From assembly GCF_001612825.1 (NCBI RefSeq), contig NZ_BDBE01000016.1, positions 23,882 to 87,881 on the forward strand: DNA of 64,000 nt. Direction: 5' to 3'. Shown piece after piece: positions 52,726 to 61,293 of this stretch (its first letter is position 1; every line of letters starts with the position of its first letter). The position numbers and the translations under genes are program-made. The stretch is from Nocardia caishijiensis NBRC 108228. GTDB lineage: Bacteria > Actinomycetota > Actinomycetes > Mycobacteriales > Mycobacteriaceae. The notes under the pieces are model-generated. The model did not search any database. It saw only the letters and a list, made by a program, of their open reading frames with translations, and was not told where the DNA came from.

Positions 52726-52740
52726 CTACCGATCGGGTAG
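52726..52740. promoter_or_regulatory. Second palindrome, probable ArsR-type site
   Basis: CTACC-GATCG-GGTAG. The flank GTACCTACC recurs as GTACCTATC at 55632-55640 in front of the ArsR gene, which suggests that ArsR binds both. Confidence 0.5.
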
Positions 52741-52778
52741 TGCCTAATTCGCGTATCGGAGCCCACCGAGGGAGATCC

Positions 52779-54059
52779 ATGTCGACCGCAACCCAAGCCC
52801 CACCAAGCCCCGCCACGCTGCCCGTGGTCCTGGCCGCCCAGTTCGTCACCCCGATGGCGATCGCGGGCACTGCCATCGCGCTACCGCTCATCTCCCGTGA
52901 TCTCGGCTCGAATCCCACTGCGCTGCAATGGGTCGTCAACGGGTTCAACATCGCCTTCGCGCTCACCACGTTGCTGTGGGGCGCGATCAGCGACCGCATC
53001 GGACACCGCCGCACCTTCGGGATCGGTACCGCGCTGGTGGTCGTCGGCAGTGTCGGCAGCGTCGTCGCGCCCGCGTTGATCGTGCTCGACCTGGCCCGGG
53101 TGATCGCGGGCGTCGGCGCGGCGGCCATCCTCACCGGCTCGACCGCGCTGCTGTCCAGCGCGTACGAGGGCACCCGCCGCACCAAGGCCTTCGCGGTGTT
53201 CGGCACGGTCAACGGCCTCGGCCTTGCCCTCGGGCCGACCATCTCCGGCCTGCTCATCGCGGTGGTCGACTGGCGCGGAGTGTTCGTCGTGCACGCGGTG
53301 ATCCTCGCGGCCGCCGGTCTCGGCACCCGCCTGCTGCCCGCCGCCGAACCGAGCACCGCCGAACACGGCCCGATCCTCGACCTCGGGCTCCTGCGCAATC
53401 GCGAGTTCCTGGCGATGTGCCTGGTTCCGGTGGCGGGGTCGATCGGTTTCGTCACCCTGCTCACCTACCTGCCCTCGGCCCTGAGCGGCATCACCGATCT
53501 GTCGGCGGGCGCGTCCGGGCTGTTGATGCTCGCGATGACCATTCCCGTGTTCATCGCACCGGTGGCCATCGGTCACCTGGTCACCCGGTTCCCCGCGCTC
53601 ACCATCGGCCGGGTCGTCTACCTGAGTCTCGCGGCGCTGATTCTCGGCAATCTCGGCGTGCTCGCGCTGGACCAGGGCCGCTCGGTGCTGTGGCTGGTCG
53701 TGCCGATGGTGTTGCTCGGCCTCGGCTTCGGGTTGCCCATCGGACTCGTCGACGGGCACGCCCTGTCGGTGGTCCCCGCCGAACGCGGTGGCACGGCGGC
53801 CGGTGTCCTGAACTTCTTCCGTATCGGCAGCGAGGCCGTGTTCGTCGCGGGCTACGCCATCGTCCTGTCCGCGGTGGTCGGCAGGCAGCTCAGCGGCACC
53901 GCCGCGCACGACACCGCCGCCGGTCAATTCGGCCACCCCGACGTCTACCGCACCGCGTTCACCACCACCGTCGGTGTGCTCGTCGCCCTGCTCGTCGTTC
54001 TCACTCTCGCCATCATCGTGGTCCGCCGACAGGCGCGCCCGGAAGGAGTTACCTCATGA
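52779..54059 (+). CDS. MFS transporter (drug/metabolite exporter)
   Basis: A 426-residue major facilitator protein with 12 helices. Motif A follows helix 2 (WGAISDRIGHRRTFGIG) and motif C is in helix 5 (FGTVNGLGLALGPTISGLL), which is typical of proton-drug antiporters. GAGGGAGATCC precedes ATG 52779. It is translationally coupled to the P450 gene and divergent from the FAD monooxygenase, so it probably exports the pathway product. Confidence 0.9.
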   Translation: MSTATQAPPSPATLPVVLAAQFVTPMAIAGTAIALPLISRDLGSNPTALQWVVNGFNIAFALTTLLWGAISDRIGHRRTFGIGTALVVVGSVGSVVAPALIVLDLARVIAGVGAAAILTGSTALLSSAYEGTRRTKAFAVFGTVNGLGLALGPTISGLLIAVVDWRGVFVVHAVILAAAGLGTRLLPAAEPSTAEHGPILDLGLLRNREFLAMCLVPVAGSIGFVTLLTYLPSALSGITDLSAGASGLLMLAMTIPVFIAPVAIGHLVTRFPALTIGRVVYLSLAALILGNLGVLALDQGRSVLWLVVPMVLLGLGFGLPIGLVDGHALSVVPAERGGTAAGVLNFFRIGSEAVFVAGYAIVLSAVVGRQLSGTAAHDTAAGQFGHPDVYRTAFTTTVGVLVALLVVLTLAIIVVRRQARPEGVTS

Positions 54060-55267
54060 CACACGCCATCGACGCCGTCCGGGTCGATCTCGACGGTATC
54101 GCGAACATCAGCCCACCGACCATGATCGAACCGGCGGCCGAACCGTCACGCGGCGGACTACCGCAGGTCGTGCTGCCGAGCGGGCACACCGCGGTGCACG
54201 TGACCAGCTACCGCGACGTGCACGCGGTGCTCACCGACCTCAGCTTCGCCCGCGCGGAAACCAATGTCGAGGACGGTCCCACCTTCCTGCCGACGATCAT
54301 GCCGACGGAAATGCTGCTCAACCTCGATCACCCCGGTCACGGCAGGCTCAAGGGCTTCGTCGCCTCGGCCTACAGTGCCGCGACCATCGCCCGCCGCGCG
54401 CCCTCGGTGCAGCGCGTCCTCGACGGGACCGTCGCGGAACTGCGGGCCCAGAATGCCGGTGGCACAGCCGATCTCGTGCAGACACTGCTGGATCCGGTGA
54501 CCATCGGCGTGAACGTGGACTATCTCGGCATCCCGACCGCCGACATCGCCTACTTCCGCCACCTCTCGCGCAAGATGCAGCTGGCCCACGACACCGACGT
54601 GCCGGCCCTGCTCGCCGAGTTCTGGACCCTCTACCACTACATCGAAGACCTGGTGGCCCGTCGTCGCGACCTCGAACCGGGCCTCATCATCGACCTGCTC
54701 GACGCCCGCGACTCGGTGTCACCCCCGGTCACCGACGCCGAATACGCGGCGATCCTGCTCGGCTCGATCGTCGGCGGCGACCAGAACATCCTCTCCGTCA
54801 TCACCAAGATCGCCTACGTGGCACTGGCCAGGCCGGAACTGTGGGACCACCTGGTGCGCAACCCCGAGACCGTTCCCACGGCGATCGAGGAATTCCTCCG
54901 ACTGCTCCCGCTGGGCCGGATCTCCACTTTCCCCCGGGTCACCACCCGGGAGGTCACGCTGTCCCGGGGCGTGCTGCACCCCGGCGACATCGTGTACGCC
55001 GACGCTCACTCGGCCAACCGCGATCCCGAGGTGTACCCGGACCCGTCGGTGCTCGACCTCGGCCGCGAGGGGAAGCGGCACCTGCAATTCGGGTACGGCA
55101 TGCATCACTGCATGGGCGCGGCACTGGCCCGGATGGAGATCATCGAGGTGATCCAGCGGCTGGTCACCGAGTTCCCCACCCTCCGGCTGGCCGTGCCGGA
55201 GCACGAGATCACCTGGGAGACAGGGGTTCTCGTGCACCGCCCGGTATCGCTGCCGGTCAGCTGGTAG
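54056..55267 (+). CDS. Cytochrome P450 with atypical I-helix
   Basis: A 403-residue soluble bacterial P450. Heme-binding loop FGYGMHHCMGAAL (Cys352), ExxR Glu279-Arg282, PERF-like region DPEVYPDPSVLDL. The I-helix reads LLGSIVGGDQNILSV (235-249): the acidic Asp242 is kept but the usual Thr-Thr pair is replaced by Gln-Asn, which is associated with altered oxygen activation in some secondary-metabolite P450s. GGAAGGAG precedes the ATG, which overlaps the MFS stop (ATGA). It ends 11 bases inside the convergent ArsR gene. It is likely a tailoring enzyme of the AfsA-linked cluster. Confidence 0.9.
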   Translation: MTHAIDAVRVDLDGIANISPPTMIEPAAEPSRGGLPQVVLPSGHTAVHVTSYRDVHAVLTDLSFARAETNVEDGPTFLPTIMPTEMLLNLDHPGHGRLKGFVASAYSAATIARRAPSVQRVLDGTVAELRAQNAGGTADLVQTLLDPVTIGVNVDYLGIPTADIAYFRHLSRKMQLAHDTDVPALLAEFWTLYHYIEDLVARRRDLEPGLIIDLLDARDSVSPPVTDAEYAAILLGSIVGGDQNILSVITKIAYVALARPELWDHLVRNPETVPTAIEEFLRLLPLGRISTFPRVTTREVTLSRGVLHPGDIVYADAHSANRDPEVYPDPSVLDLGREGKRHLQFGYGMHHCMGAALARMEIIEVIQRLVTEFPTLRLAVPEHEITWETGVLVHRPVSLPVSW

Positions 55268-55595
55268 CCGGGGTGGCCGGATGACGATCTGCCGCCAGGA
55301 TCGCGGTCAGCAGACCCGGAAACGCGGTTTCCATGTCGTCGCGGCGCAGTTTCGTCATCCGGCCGTTGCCCACATCGCGCTGCCAGATCAATCCGGCCTT
55401 GCGCAGCACCCGGAAGTGGTGGGTGCGGGTGGACGGCGCCCAGGGCATCCCGAACACGCTGCAGAACTGTTCGGCGCCCTCGGGCTCGGCGTAGAGCTGG
55501 GCGATCACGTTGCGCCGGTTGTCGTCGGCGAGAGCGGCGAGCACGGTCGACAGGTCGAACTCCTCGATATCGGGATGACCATCGGCATCGGCCAC
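55257..55595 (-). CDS. ArsR-family transcriptional regulator
   Basis: A 112-residue winged-helix repressor: FDLSTVLAALADDNRRNVIAQLYAEP, FGMPWAPSTRTHHFRVLRKAGLIWQRDVGN. The metal-binding ELCVCDL motif is absent, so a metal ligand is unlikely and a small organic effector is more plausible. GTG 55595 follows GGAAGGAG. A GTACCTATC sequence at 55632-55640, matching part of the MFS promoter palindrome, lies just upstream. Confidence 0.87.
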   Translation of the reverse strand: MADADGHPDIEEFDLSTVLAALADDNRRNVIAQLYAEPEGAEQFCSVFGMPWAPSTRTHHFRVLRKAGLIWQRDVGNGRMTKLRRDDMETAFPGLLTAILAADRHPATPATS

Positions 55596-55631
55596 GATGC
55601 GCTCCTTCCGCTCGAACCTACGACAACCATA

Positions 55632-55640
55632 GTACCTATC
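55632..55640. promoter_or_regulatory. GTACCTATC motif before the ArsR gene
   Basis: Matches 8 of 9 bases of GTACCTACC at 52722-52730. It also touches the end of the S9 peptidase gene. Confidence 0.4.
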
Positions 55641-57703
55641 TAGCGCCCGCGACCCTCCATCAGCATCTGGATGAAGAACTCGTACACCAGCGCCGACAAG
55701 TACGCCGACTGCTTGTTGTCGGCCGCGCCGCCGTGTCCGCCCTCGATGTTCTCGTAATACCAGACGGTGCGATCCTCCGATTCCAGCAGCGCGGCCATCT
55801 TCCGCGCGTGCCCGGGGTGGACGCGGTCGTCGCGGGTAGACGTGGCGAGCAGGATCGGCGGGTACTGCTTGCCGGGATCGGTGTTCTGATACGGCGAGTA
55901 CTCGCTGATGAACGCCCACTCCTGCGGCTTGTCCGGGTCGCCGTACTCCGCGATCCACGAGGCGCCTGCCAGCAGCAGGTGATAGCGCTTCATGTCCAGC
56001 AACGGCACCTGGCACACGATGGCGCCGAACAGTTCCGGGTAGCGGGTGAGCATCACGCCCATCAGCAGTCCGCCGTTGCTGCCGCCGATCGCGCCCAGTT
56101 GGTCGGCGGTGGTGATGCCACGGGCTACCAGATCGCGGGCCACGGCGGCGAAGTCCTCGAAGGCGCGGTGGCGGTGCTCTTTCAGTGCGGCCGTGTGCCA
56201 TTCGGGCCCGTACTCGCCGCCGCCCCGGATATTGGCCAGCACGTAGGTGCCGCCCTTTTCGAGCCAGGCCATGCCCGCCGTGCCCAGATACACCGGTGTT
56301 CTGGATACCTCGAAACCGCCGTAGCCGTTCATGATCGCCGGGCCGGGGGTGCCGCGACGGTCACGGTGACGGATCACGAAGTAGGGGACCGCGGTTCCGT
56401 CGTCGGAGGTGGCGAAGAACTGCTCGGTCTCGATGCCCTCGGCGTCGAAGTACGCGGGTGCCTGCTTCAGCAGCGTTGGGGCGTCGCCGACCGCGCTGCT
56501 CAACAGGGTGGTCGGCGTGGTGAAACCGGTGGTGGTGAGGAGGAATTCGTCCCCACCTTCCAGCGGGTCGAGGTTGCCCACGGAGGTGCTCGACATGGTC
56601 GGAGTGTCGGGCAGGTCGACGCTCGTCCAGCCGTCCGTTCCCGGGGTGACGACGCGCAGGCCCGTCTGCACATCGCGCAGGGTGGTGAGGATCAGGTGGT
56701 TCTCGGTCCAGCCCCACGATTCCAGCGAGGTGTGTGGATCGGGGGTGAACAGCACCTCGAAATCTCTACCGCCCGCGAGGAAGTCGTTGATATCGGTGAC
56801 CAGCAGGCTGCCCGCCGGGAAGGTCGTCTCGGCGGGAGTCCAGGCGGTCTTCAAGCGGACCAGCAGCCAGTCGCGGTACCAGTCGACATCGGCGTCGGTC
56901 GGGGTTTCGAGCAGTCGCCACGCACTATCCACGAGCAGCGAGACCTCGGTGTTGTAGAAGTCCGTCGATCGATGCAGGTAGTGCCGTTCGTACCCGGGGT
57001 GGCGGTCGAATCCGGCGCCGATCGACACGTCACTCGGCTTGCCCTCGAACACCGTTTCGGCCTCGGACAACGCGGTGCCACGCCGCCAACGCTTCGCGAT
57101 GCGTGGGTAACCCGAATCCGTGAGCGAGCCCGGCCCGAAATCGGTGCCGACATAGACGGTGTCGGCATCGATCCAGCCGACCCGGGACTTGGCCTCGGGC
57201 AGGAAGAAGCCGCCGTCCTCGGGCGCGATGAATTGCCTTGTGGTCATGTCGAATTCGCGTTCGACCGTGGCATCGGCGCCGCCGCGCGACAGGTGGATGA
57301 CGGCGCGTGTCTGCGAAGGGCGGAGCACCGCTGCCCCCGCCCACACCCAGTTCTCCCCCTCGGCCTCGGCGAGTGCGTCGATGTCGATCAGCACGTCCCA
57401 CTCGGGATTCTCGGTGGCATAGGACTCGAAGGTGGTGCGCCGCCACAGTCCGCGCTGGTGCTCGGCGTCGCGCCAGAAGTTGTACAGCCAGGGACCGCGT
57501 CGCCCGGGGTAGGCGATCTTGGTGTCGTCGTCGAGCATCGCGAGGACGCGCTGCTCGAGGTCGGCGAACCGGTCGGTGTTCGCGAATCGGTCCGCGACCA
57601 CCTCGTTGCGGGCGCGGGCCCAGTCCAGCGCCGGTTCGGCGGTCACGTCTTCGAGCCAGAGGTAGGGATCGGTCACGTTCTGCTCAACGCCGCTCATCCC
57701 CAT
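55640..57703 (-). CDS. Prolyl oligopeptidase-family serine peptidase (S9A)
   Basis: A 687-residue cytosolic peptidase: N-terminal DPYLWLEDVTAEPALDWARARN, a beta-propeller (about 75-400), and a C-terminal alpha/beta hydrolase domain. The triad is visible: Ser in GAIGGSNGGLLMG, Asp in STRDDRVHPGHA, His in IEGGHGGAADN. It cleaves short peptides after Pro or related residues. A second ATG two codons in (57697) is an alternative start. The gene lies 44 bases upstream of ArsR on the same strand and its end abuts the ArsR promoter motif. Confidence 0.92.
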   Translation of the reverse strand: MGMSGVEQNVTDPYLWLEDVTAEPALDWARARNEVVADRFANTDRFADLEQRVLAMLDDDTKIAYPGRRGPWLYNFWRDAEHQRGLWRRTTFESYATENPEWDVLIDIDALAEAEGENWVWAGAAVLRPSQTRAVIHLSRGGADATVEREFDMTTRQFIAPEDGGFFLPEAKSRVGWIDADTVYVGTDFGPGSLTDSGYPRIAKRWRRGTALSEAETVFEGKPSDVSIGAGFDRHPGYERHYLHRSTDFYNTEVSLLVDSAWRLLETPTDADVDWYRDWLLVRLKTAWTPAETTFPAGSLLVTDINDFLAGGRDFEVLFTPDPHTSLESWGWTENHLILTTLRDVQTGLRVVTPGTDGWTSVDLPDTPTMSSTSVGNLDPLEGGDEFLLTTTGFTTPTTLLSSAVGDAPTLLKQAPAYFDAEGIETEQFFATSDDGTAVPYFVIRHRDRRGTPGPAIMNGYGGFEVSRTPVYLGTAGMAWLEKGGTYVLANIRGGGEYGPEWHTAALKEHRHRAFEDFAAVARDLVARGITTADQLGAIGGSNGGLLMGVMLTRYPELFGAIVCQVPLLDMKRYHLLLAGASWIAEYGDPDKPQEWAFISEYSPYQNTDPGKQYPPILLATSTRDDRVHPGHARKMAALLESEDRTVWYYENIEGGHGGAADNKQSAYLSALVYEFFIQMLMEGRGR

Positions 57704-57721
57704 ATTGTTGCCGACGCGGCC

Positions 57722-58252
57722 TCACCAGTAGTGCGCGACGTCGATCACCACCCGCGAGGGGCTCTCCAGACCGAACACCCGGAACGGCAGACGGGCGCGC
57801 ACGCCGAGCCCGAGGGTCGTCTGCCCTTCGAACGAACCGGCCAAGGCGACCTGGCGGAAGGTCTGATAGCCGTTCACGTTCACGAGGTCGCCGCGATCGC
57901 CCGGCAGGTAGGTGCTCGCGCCCGCGTCGTCGTGTGCGGGTGCCAGGACCGCGACCTGCAAGAAGGCACCGCCGCGCAGCGGGACACCCGCGCCGGAACC
58001 GTCCTGGGTGACGGTGTCGACATAGCCCACCCGATAGCCCGCGACCGGACCGGTGAGGTCGACGACGAGGCGGTCGTAGCAATCGTGTCGGCCCGCGCGC
58101 ACGTCACGCACGGCGCCCGGCGCGTAGCCGGGACTCGACTTGTCCAGCGATCCCCAGGTGAGACCGCAATAGGACGGGGTGGCCGAGGCGGGCAGTGTCG
58201 ACAGGCCGACAGCCGCCGCGAGGCACGCAAGCAGGACAAGGAAGCGACGCAT
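57722..58252 (-). CDS. Secreted AMIN-like domain protein
   Basis: A 176-residue exported protein. Signal peptide (residues 1-24, ending PASA-TPSYC) without lipobox, then an AMIN-like domain: YCGLTWGSLDKSSPGYAPGAVRDVRAGRHDCYDRLVVDL and YRVGYVDTV ... FRVFGLESPSRVVIDVAHYW. Cys29 and Cys58 probably pair. AMIN-like domains of actinobacteria bind envelope components. It follows the S9 peptidase on the same strand, upstream of it by 18 bases. Confidence 0.85.
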   Translation of the reverse strand: MRRFLVLLACLAAAVGLSTLPASATPSYCGLTWGSLDKSSPGYAPGAVRDVRAGRHDCYDRLVVDLTGPVAGYRVGYVDTVTQDGSGAGVPLRGGAFLQVAVLAPAHDDAGASTYLPGDRGDLVNVNGYQTFRQVALAGSFEGQTTLGLGVRARLPFRVFGLESPSRVVIDVAHYW

Positions 58253-58386
58253 GTCGCACCGCCTTCGAACAGGGGACGCAGTACTGATTAATCGGACGAA
58301 TCAGACATCGCGTTAGCGTCGGTCGGGTGCCGAAAGCGTTGCGAAACGTAGGATCGCAGGTCACGGATAACGACGGGGAGGTGTCC

Positions 58387-59352
58387 ATGCTCTGGGAGCA
58401 GCACTGCTGTCTGCCACTGTTGCCGACGGCGCGAGTGGCGGATCTGGCCCGTTACCCACTCGGGTCGTATCTGTCGGTGAACGTCGGGTACTCGGCGGAG
58501 ACCAAGGCGGACTCGCTCGCCCTGCTGCACTTGTTCCGTGGCCAGGCCGCTGCCGACCCACGGTTCCGCCTCGTCGACCGGGTGAGCGATATCGGTGCGC
58601 CCGAGGTGATCTCGCTGGCCTTCGACCTCGAGGACTCCGCACCCCTCGATGGCGACCTGGACAACGTCGAACTGTTCTACGAACTCGGCGTGCGCACGCT
58701 GCTGCCCACCTACAACCACGCCAACCCCGCTGGGTGCGGCTGCCTCGACACCGTCGACACCGGACTCACCCCGTACGGGAAAGACCTGGTGCGCAAGCTC
58801 AACGAGGTCGGCATGGTCGTCGACGGTTCGCACTGCTCTCGACGCACCGGTCTCGACCTGTCCACGCACACCGCCGCCCCGATGATCTACAGCCATTCGA
58901 ATTTCGCCGCGCTGTGGGAACATCCGCGCAACATCACCGACGACCAGGCCCGCGCCTGCGCCGCGACAGGTGGGGTGATCGGCGTCAACGGTGTCGGTAT
59001 CTTCCTGGGCCAGAACGCGCCCGAAGCGCGCGTCGAGCGCCTCTCCGCCATGGCCGACCACATCCGCTACGGCGTCGACCTCGTCGGCATCGACCACATC
59101 GGCATCGGCTCCGATTACTCCTTCGACGGCGACCAATTCAACGCCGAGATCCACGAGAACCCCGACGCCTTCTCCGCGGCCTACACCGCCTGGGGCCCCT
59201 TGCAGTGGACCCCGCCCGAAGATCTCCTCGGCGAAACTCCTGGTCTCCCCGGCCTCGACGACCTCCTATCCGCCCGAGGCTTCACGCCTTCCGAACGCGC
59301 CGCCCTCTTCAGTGGGAACTTCACCCGCGTCGCCACCCAGGTCTGGCGCTGA
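58387..59352 (+). CDS. M19 membrane-dipeptidase-family peptidase, short and with altered metal motif
   Basis: A 321-residue M19 (renal dipeptidase family) enzyme. Ligands seen: Glu82 in FDLEDSAPL, His149 in VVDGSHCS, His170 in IYSHSN, Asp in IGIGSDYSFDG. The N-terminal HxD that normally holds the first zinc reads HCC (His6, Cys7, Cys8: LWEQHCCLPL), so Asp is replaced by Cys. The chosen ATG (58387) follows GGGGAGGTG and starts directly at this motif; an upstream GTG at 58327 would add 20 unconserved residues. No signal peptide, so likely cytosolic. Confidence 0.85.
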   Translation: MLWEQHCCLPLLPTARVADLARYPLGSYLSVNVGYSAETKADSLALLHLFRGQAAADPRFRLVDRVSDIGAPEVISLAFDLEDSAPLDGDLDNVELFYELGVRTLLPTYNHANPAGCGCLDTVDTGLTPYGKDLVRKLNEVGMVVDGSHCSRRTGLDLSTHTAAPMIYSHSNFAALWEHPRNITDDQARACAATGGVIGVNGVGIFLGQNAPEARVERLSAMADHIRYGVDLVGIDHIGIGSDYSFDGDQFNAEIHENPDAFSAAYTAWGPLQWTPPEDLLGETPGLPGLDDLLSARGFTPSERAALFSGNFTRVATQVWR

Positions 59353-59361
59353 TCCGATCAT

Positions 59362-59409
59362 CACGCTCTGGTGGCGGCATGGGCCGAGTGCCTCCGCCAC
59401 CGGAGCGTG
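59362..59409. terminator. Bidirectional terminator
   Basis: CACGCTCTGGTGGCGG (59362-59377) pairs with CCGCCACCGGAGCGTG (59394-59409), 15 matches plus one T-G wobble, between the convergent dipeptidase and reductase genes. Confidence 0.7.
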
Positions 59410-59423
59410 GTGACCTCGGTTCC

Positions 59424-60434
59424 TCACCCGAGATGGACGAGCATCTTGCCGGTGTTGGCGCCGGTGAGGACGCCGAGTAGGGCTGCGGGGGCTTGGTCGA
59501 GGCCCTCGTAGGTGGTTTCGGCGGTGCGCAGGGTTCCGTCGGCGAGCCAGGCGGCGGCCTTCGGGATGTACTCGGCGAAGAGCGGGAGGTAGCTGGTCAC
59601 CAGCATGCCGCGCAGGGTGATCTCCTTGGTCGCCGCGAGGTAGAGGTCCGGGGCCTTGCGATCGGTTTCTCCGTTGTAACCGCTGATGGCGCCGACCAGG
59701 GCGACGCGGCCCTGTGGGTTGAGAGCCTCGATCGCCACCTTCAGGTGTTCGCCGCCGACGCTGTCGAGATACACGTCGATGCCGTCGGGTGCCGCCTCGG
59801 CGAGCTGACCGGCGAGGTCACCGGCCCGGTAGTCGATCGCCGCGTCGAATCCGAACTCCGCGAGCACCTTTCGCGTCTTGACCGGGCCGCCCGCCGAACC
59901 GATCACGCGCTTCGCGCCGAGGGCCTTGGCGATCTGGCCCGCCACACTGCCGACCGCGCCCGCCGCCGCCGAGATGAACACCGTGTCCCCCGGCCGCACT
60001 GTCGCGACCTCGGTCAACGCGGCGTAGGCGGTGAGACCGGTGGTGCCGAGCGCGCCGAGAAAGTGCTGTGGGGCAGCGAGTGCGGGGTCGATGGGAGTGG
60101 CTGATGCCGCATCGACGACGGAGTGTTCGCGCCATCCGGCGAAGTGTGTCACCGTGGTGCCGACCGCGATATCCGGCGACTTCGACGCGATCACCGTACC
60201 GATCGCCGAACCTTCCAGCGCCGCACCGATTTCGAACGGCGGGATGTAGGACGGCTTGTCGTCCATCCGGCCGCGCATGTACGGGTCGACCGACATCCAG
60301 GTGTTGCGCACCAGGATCTGACCGTCGGCGAGTTCGGGCAGCTCCTGCTCCACGAGGGCGAAATCGGTGGCGACCGGGGCACCGTTCGGACGGGCGGCGA
60401 GGTGGATTTCGCGGGTGTGCGTCGGGATGGTCAT
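59424..60434 (-). CDS. NADPH-dependent zinc-free MDR oxidoreductase
   Basis: A 336-residue medium-chain reductase of the leukotriene-B4 12-hydroxydehydrogenase type: NTWMSVDPYMRGRM, FISAAAGAVGSVAGQIAKALGAKRVIGSAGG (nucleotide site), YLDSVGG and GAISGYN. It lacks the Cys ligands of zinc alcohol dehydrogenases. It reduces alkenals/enones with NADPH, a detoxifying activity. AGAAGG precedes the ATG. Monocistronic between terminators. Confidence 0.9.
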   Translation of the reverse strand: MTIPTHTREIHLAARPNGAPVATDFALVEQELPELADGQILVRNTWMSVDPYMRGRMDDKPSYIPPFEIGAALEGSAIGTVIASKSPDIAVGTTVTHFAGWREHSVVDAASATPIDPALAAPQHFLGALGTTGLTAYAALTEVATVRPGDTVFISAAAGAVGSVAGQIAKALGAKRVIGSAGGPVKTRKVLAEFGFDAAIDYRAGDLAGQLAEAAPDGIDVYLDSVGGEHLKVAIEALNPQGRVALVGAISGYNGETDRKAPDLYLAATKEITLRGMLVTSYLPLFAEYIPKAAAWLADGTLRTAETTYEGLDQAPAALLGVLTGANTGKMLVHLG

Positions 60435-60632
60435 GATCTAGCCTTCTTTCGAGGTCAGCCGGTGTTTTCTGACCGGTGAAGAACACGTTATGACGCTCCG
60501 ATCGGCGTTCCCAGGTCCGCACACGCCACCACCCGGTCCTCGCGCGCCGGGACCGGACCGGCGCGTGCCGATGAGTTCCGTGCGCGCGGCGCGTCTATAC
60601 CGGTGACAACCGTTTCGCCAGGAGGTGCGAGC

Positions 60633-61220
60633 ATGGGCAAAGTTTTCACGCATATGACGATGTCGCTGGACGGATTCATCGCGGACCCGCACGACGGGAT
60701 CGGCGAACTGTTCGAGTGGTACGAAGGCGGCGAGGTGAGCGTGCCGAGCGCGACCTCGGACCGGTCGCTCCAGGTCGACGAGGCGGGCGCGCAGGTCCTC
60801 CACGAATGGATCGACAACACCGGCGCGCTCATCGCGGGCCGCCATCTGTTCGACATGACCAACGGGTGGGACGACAAGCACCCGATGGGCGCACCCGTTG
60901 TCGTCGTCACGCACCACGCACCTGAGAACGCCGCCGAGCGCTGGCCGAACACGACCTTCGTCGGCGACGTGACCACCGCGATCTCCGAGGCCAAGCGGAT
61001 CGCGGGCGACAAGAACGTCACCATCGCCAGCACGACCATCATCCAGCAGGCCCTCGATCTGGGTCTGGTCGACGAGGTGTGCGTCAGCCTCGTCCCGGTC
61101 CTGTTCGGCGAAGGAGTCTCCTACTTCGGCGAACTCGCGAAAGGCCATCTGCTGCTGGACGATCCGGTCGTCGTCCCGGGCCGCCGTGCCACCCACCTCA
61201 GCTACCCGGTGCGCCGCTGA
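60633..61220 (+). CDS. RibD C-terminal/dihydrofolate-reductase-fold protein
   Basis: A 195-residue protein with the RibD_C fold: MSLDGFIADPHDG at the N-terminus, GALIAGRHLFDM, TIASTTIIQQALDLGLVDEVCVSLVPVLFGEGVSYF. Members reduce flavin-precursor or other substrates with NADPH, but many are uncharacterised stand-alone copies. AGGAGG precedes ATG 60633. It is divergent from the MDR reductase gene with a 198-base gap that shows no clear site. Confidence 0.85.
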   Translation: MGKVFTHMTMSLDGFIADPHDGIGELFEWYEGGEVSVPSATSDRSLQVDEAGAQVLHEWIDNTGALIAGRHLFDMTNGWDDKHPMGAPVVVVTHHAPENAAERWPNTTFVGDVTTAISEAKRIAGDKNVTIASTTIIQQALDLGLVDEVCVSLVPVLFGEGVSYFGELAKGHLLLDDPVVVPGRRATHLSYPVRR

Positions 61221-61225
61221 TCCAC

Positions 61226-61254
61226 CGGCCTTTGGCAACGACCGCCGAAGGCCG
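61226..61254 (+). terminator. Terminator behind the RibD-like gene
   Basis: CGGCCTTTGGC (61226-61236), loop AACGACC, GCCGAAGGCCG (61244-61254): 10 matches plus one wobble, 6 bases past the stop. Confidence 0.65.
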
Positions 61255-61293
61255 TTAGGGGGCTCGGTCCGATCGCCGGTGACATCGCGCCGC

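Noticed and set aside
53974..55284. 436-residue frame overlapping the P450 in the same direction
   Set aside because: Out-of-frame with the P450, Arg/His-rich, and lacks any P450 or other domain; the true frame has heme loop and ExxR.
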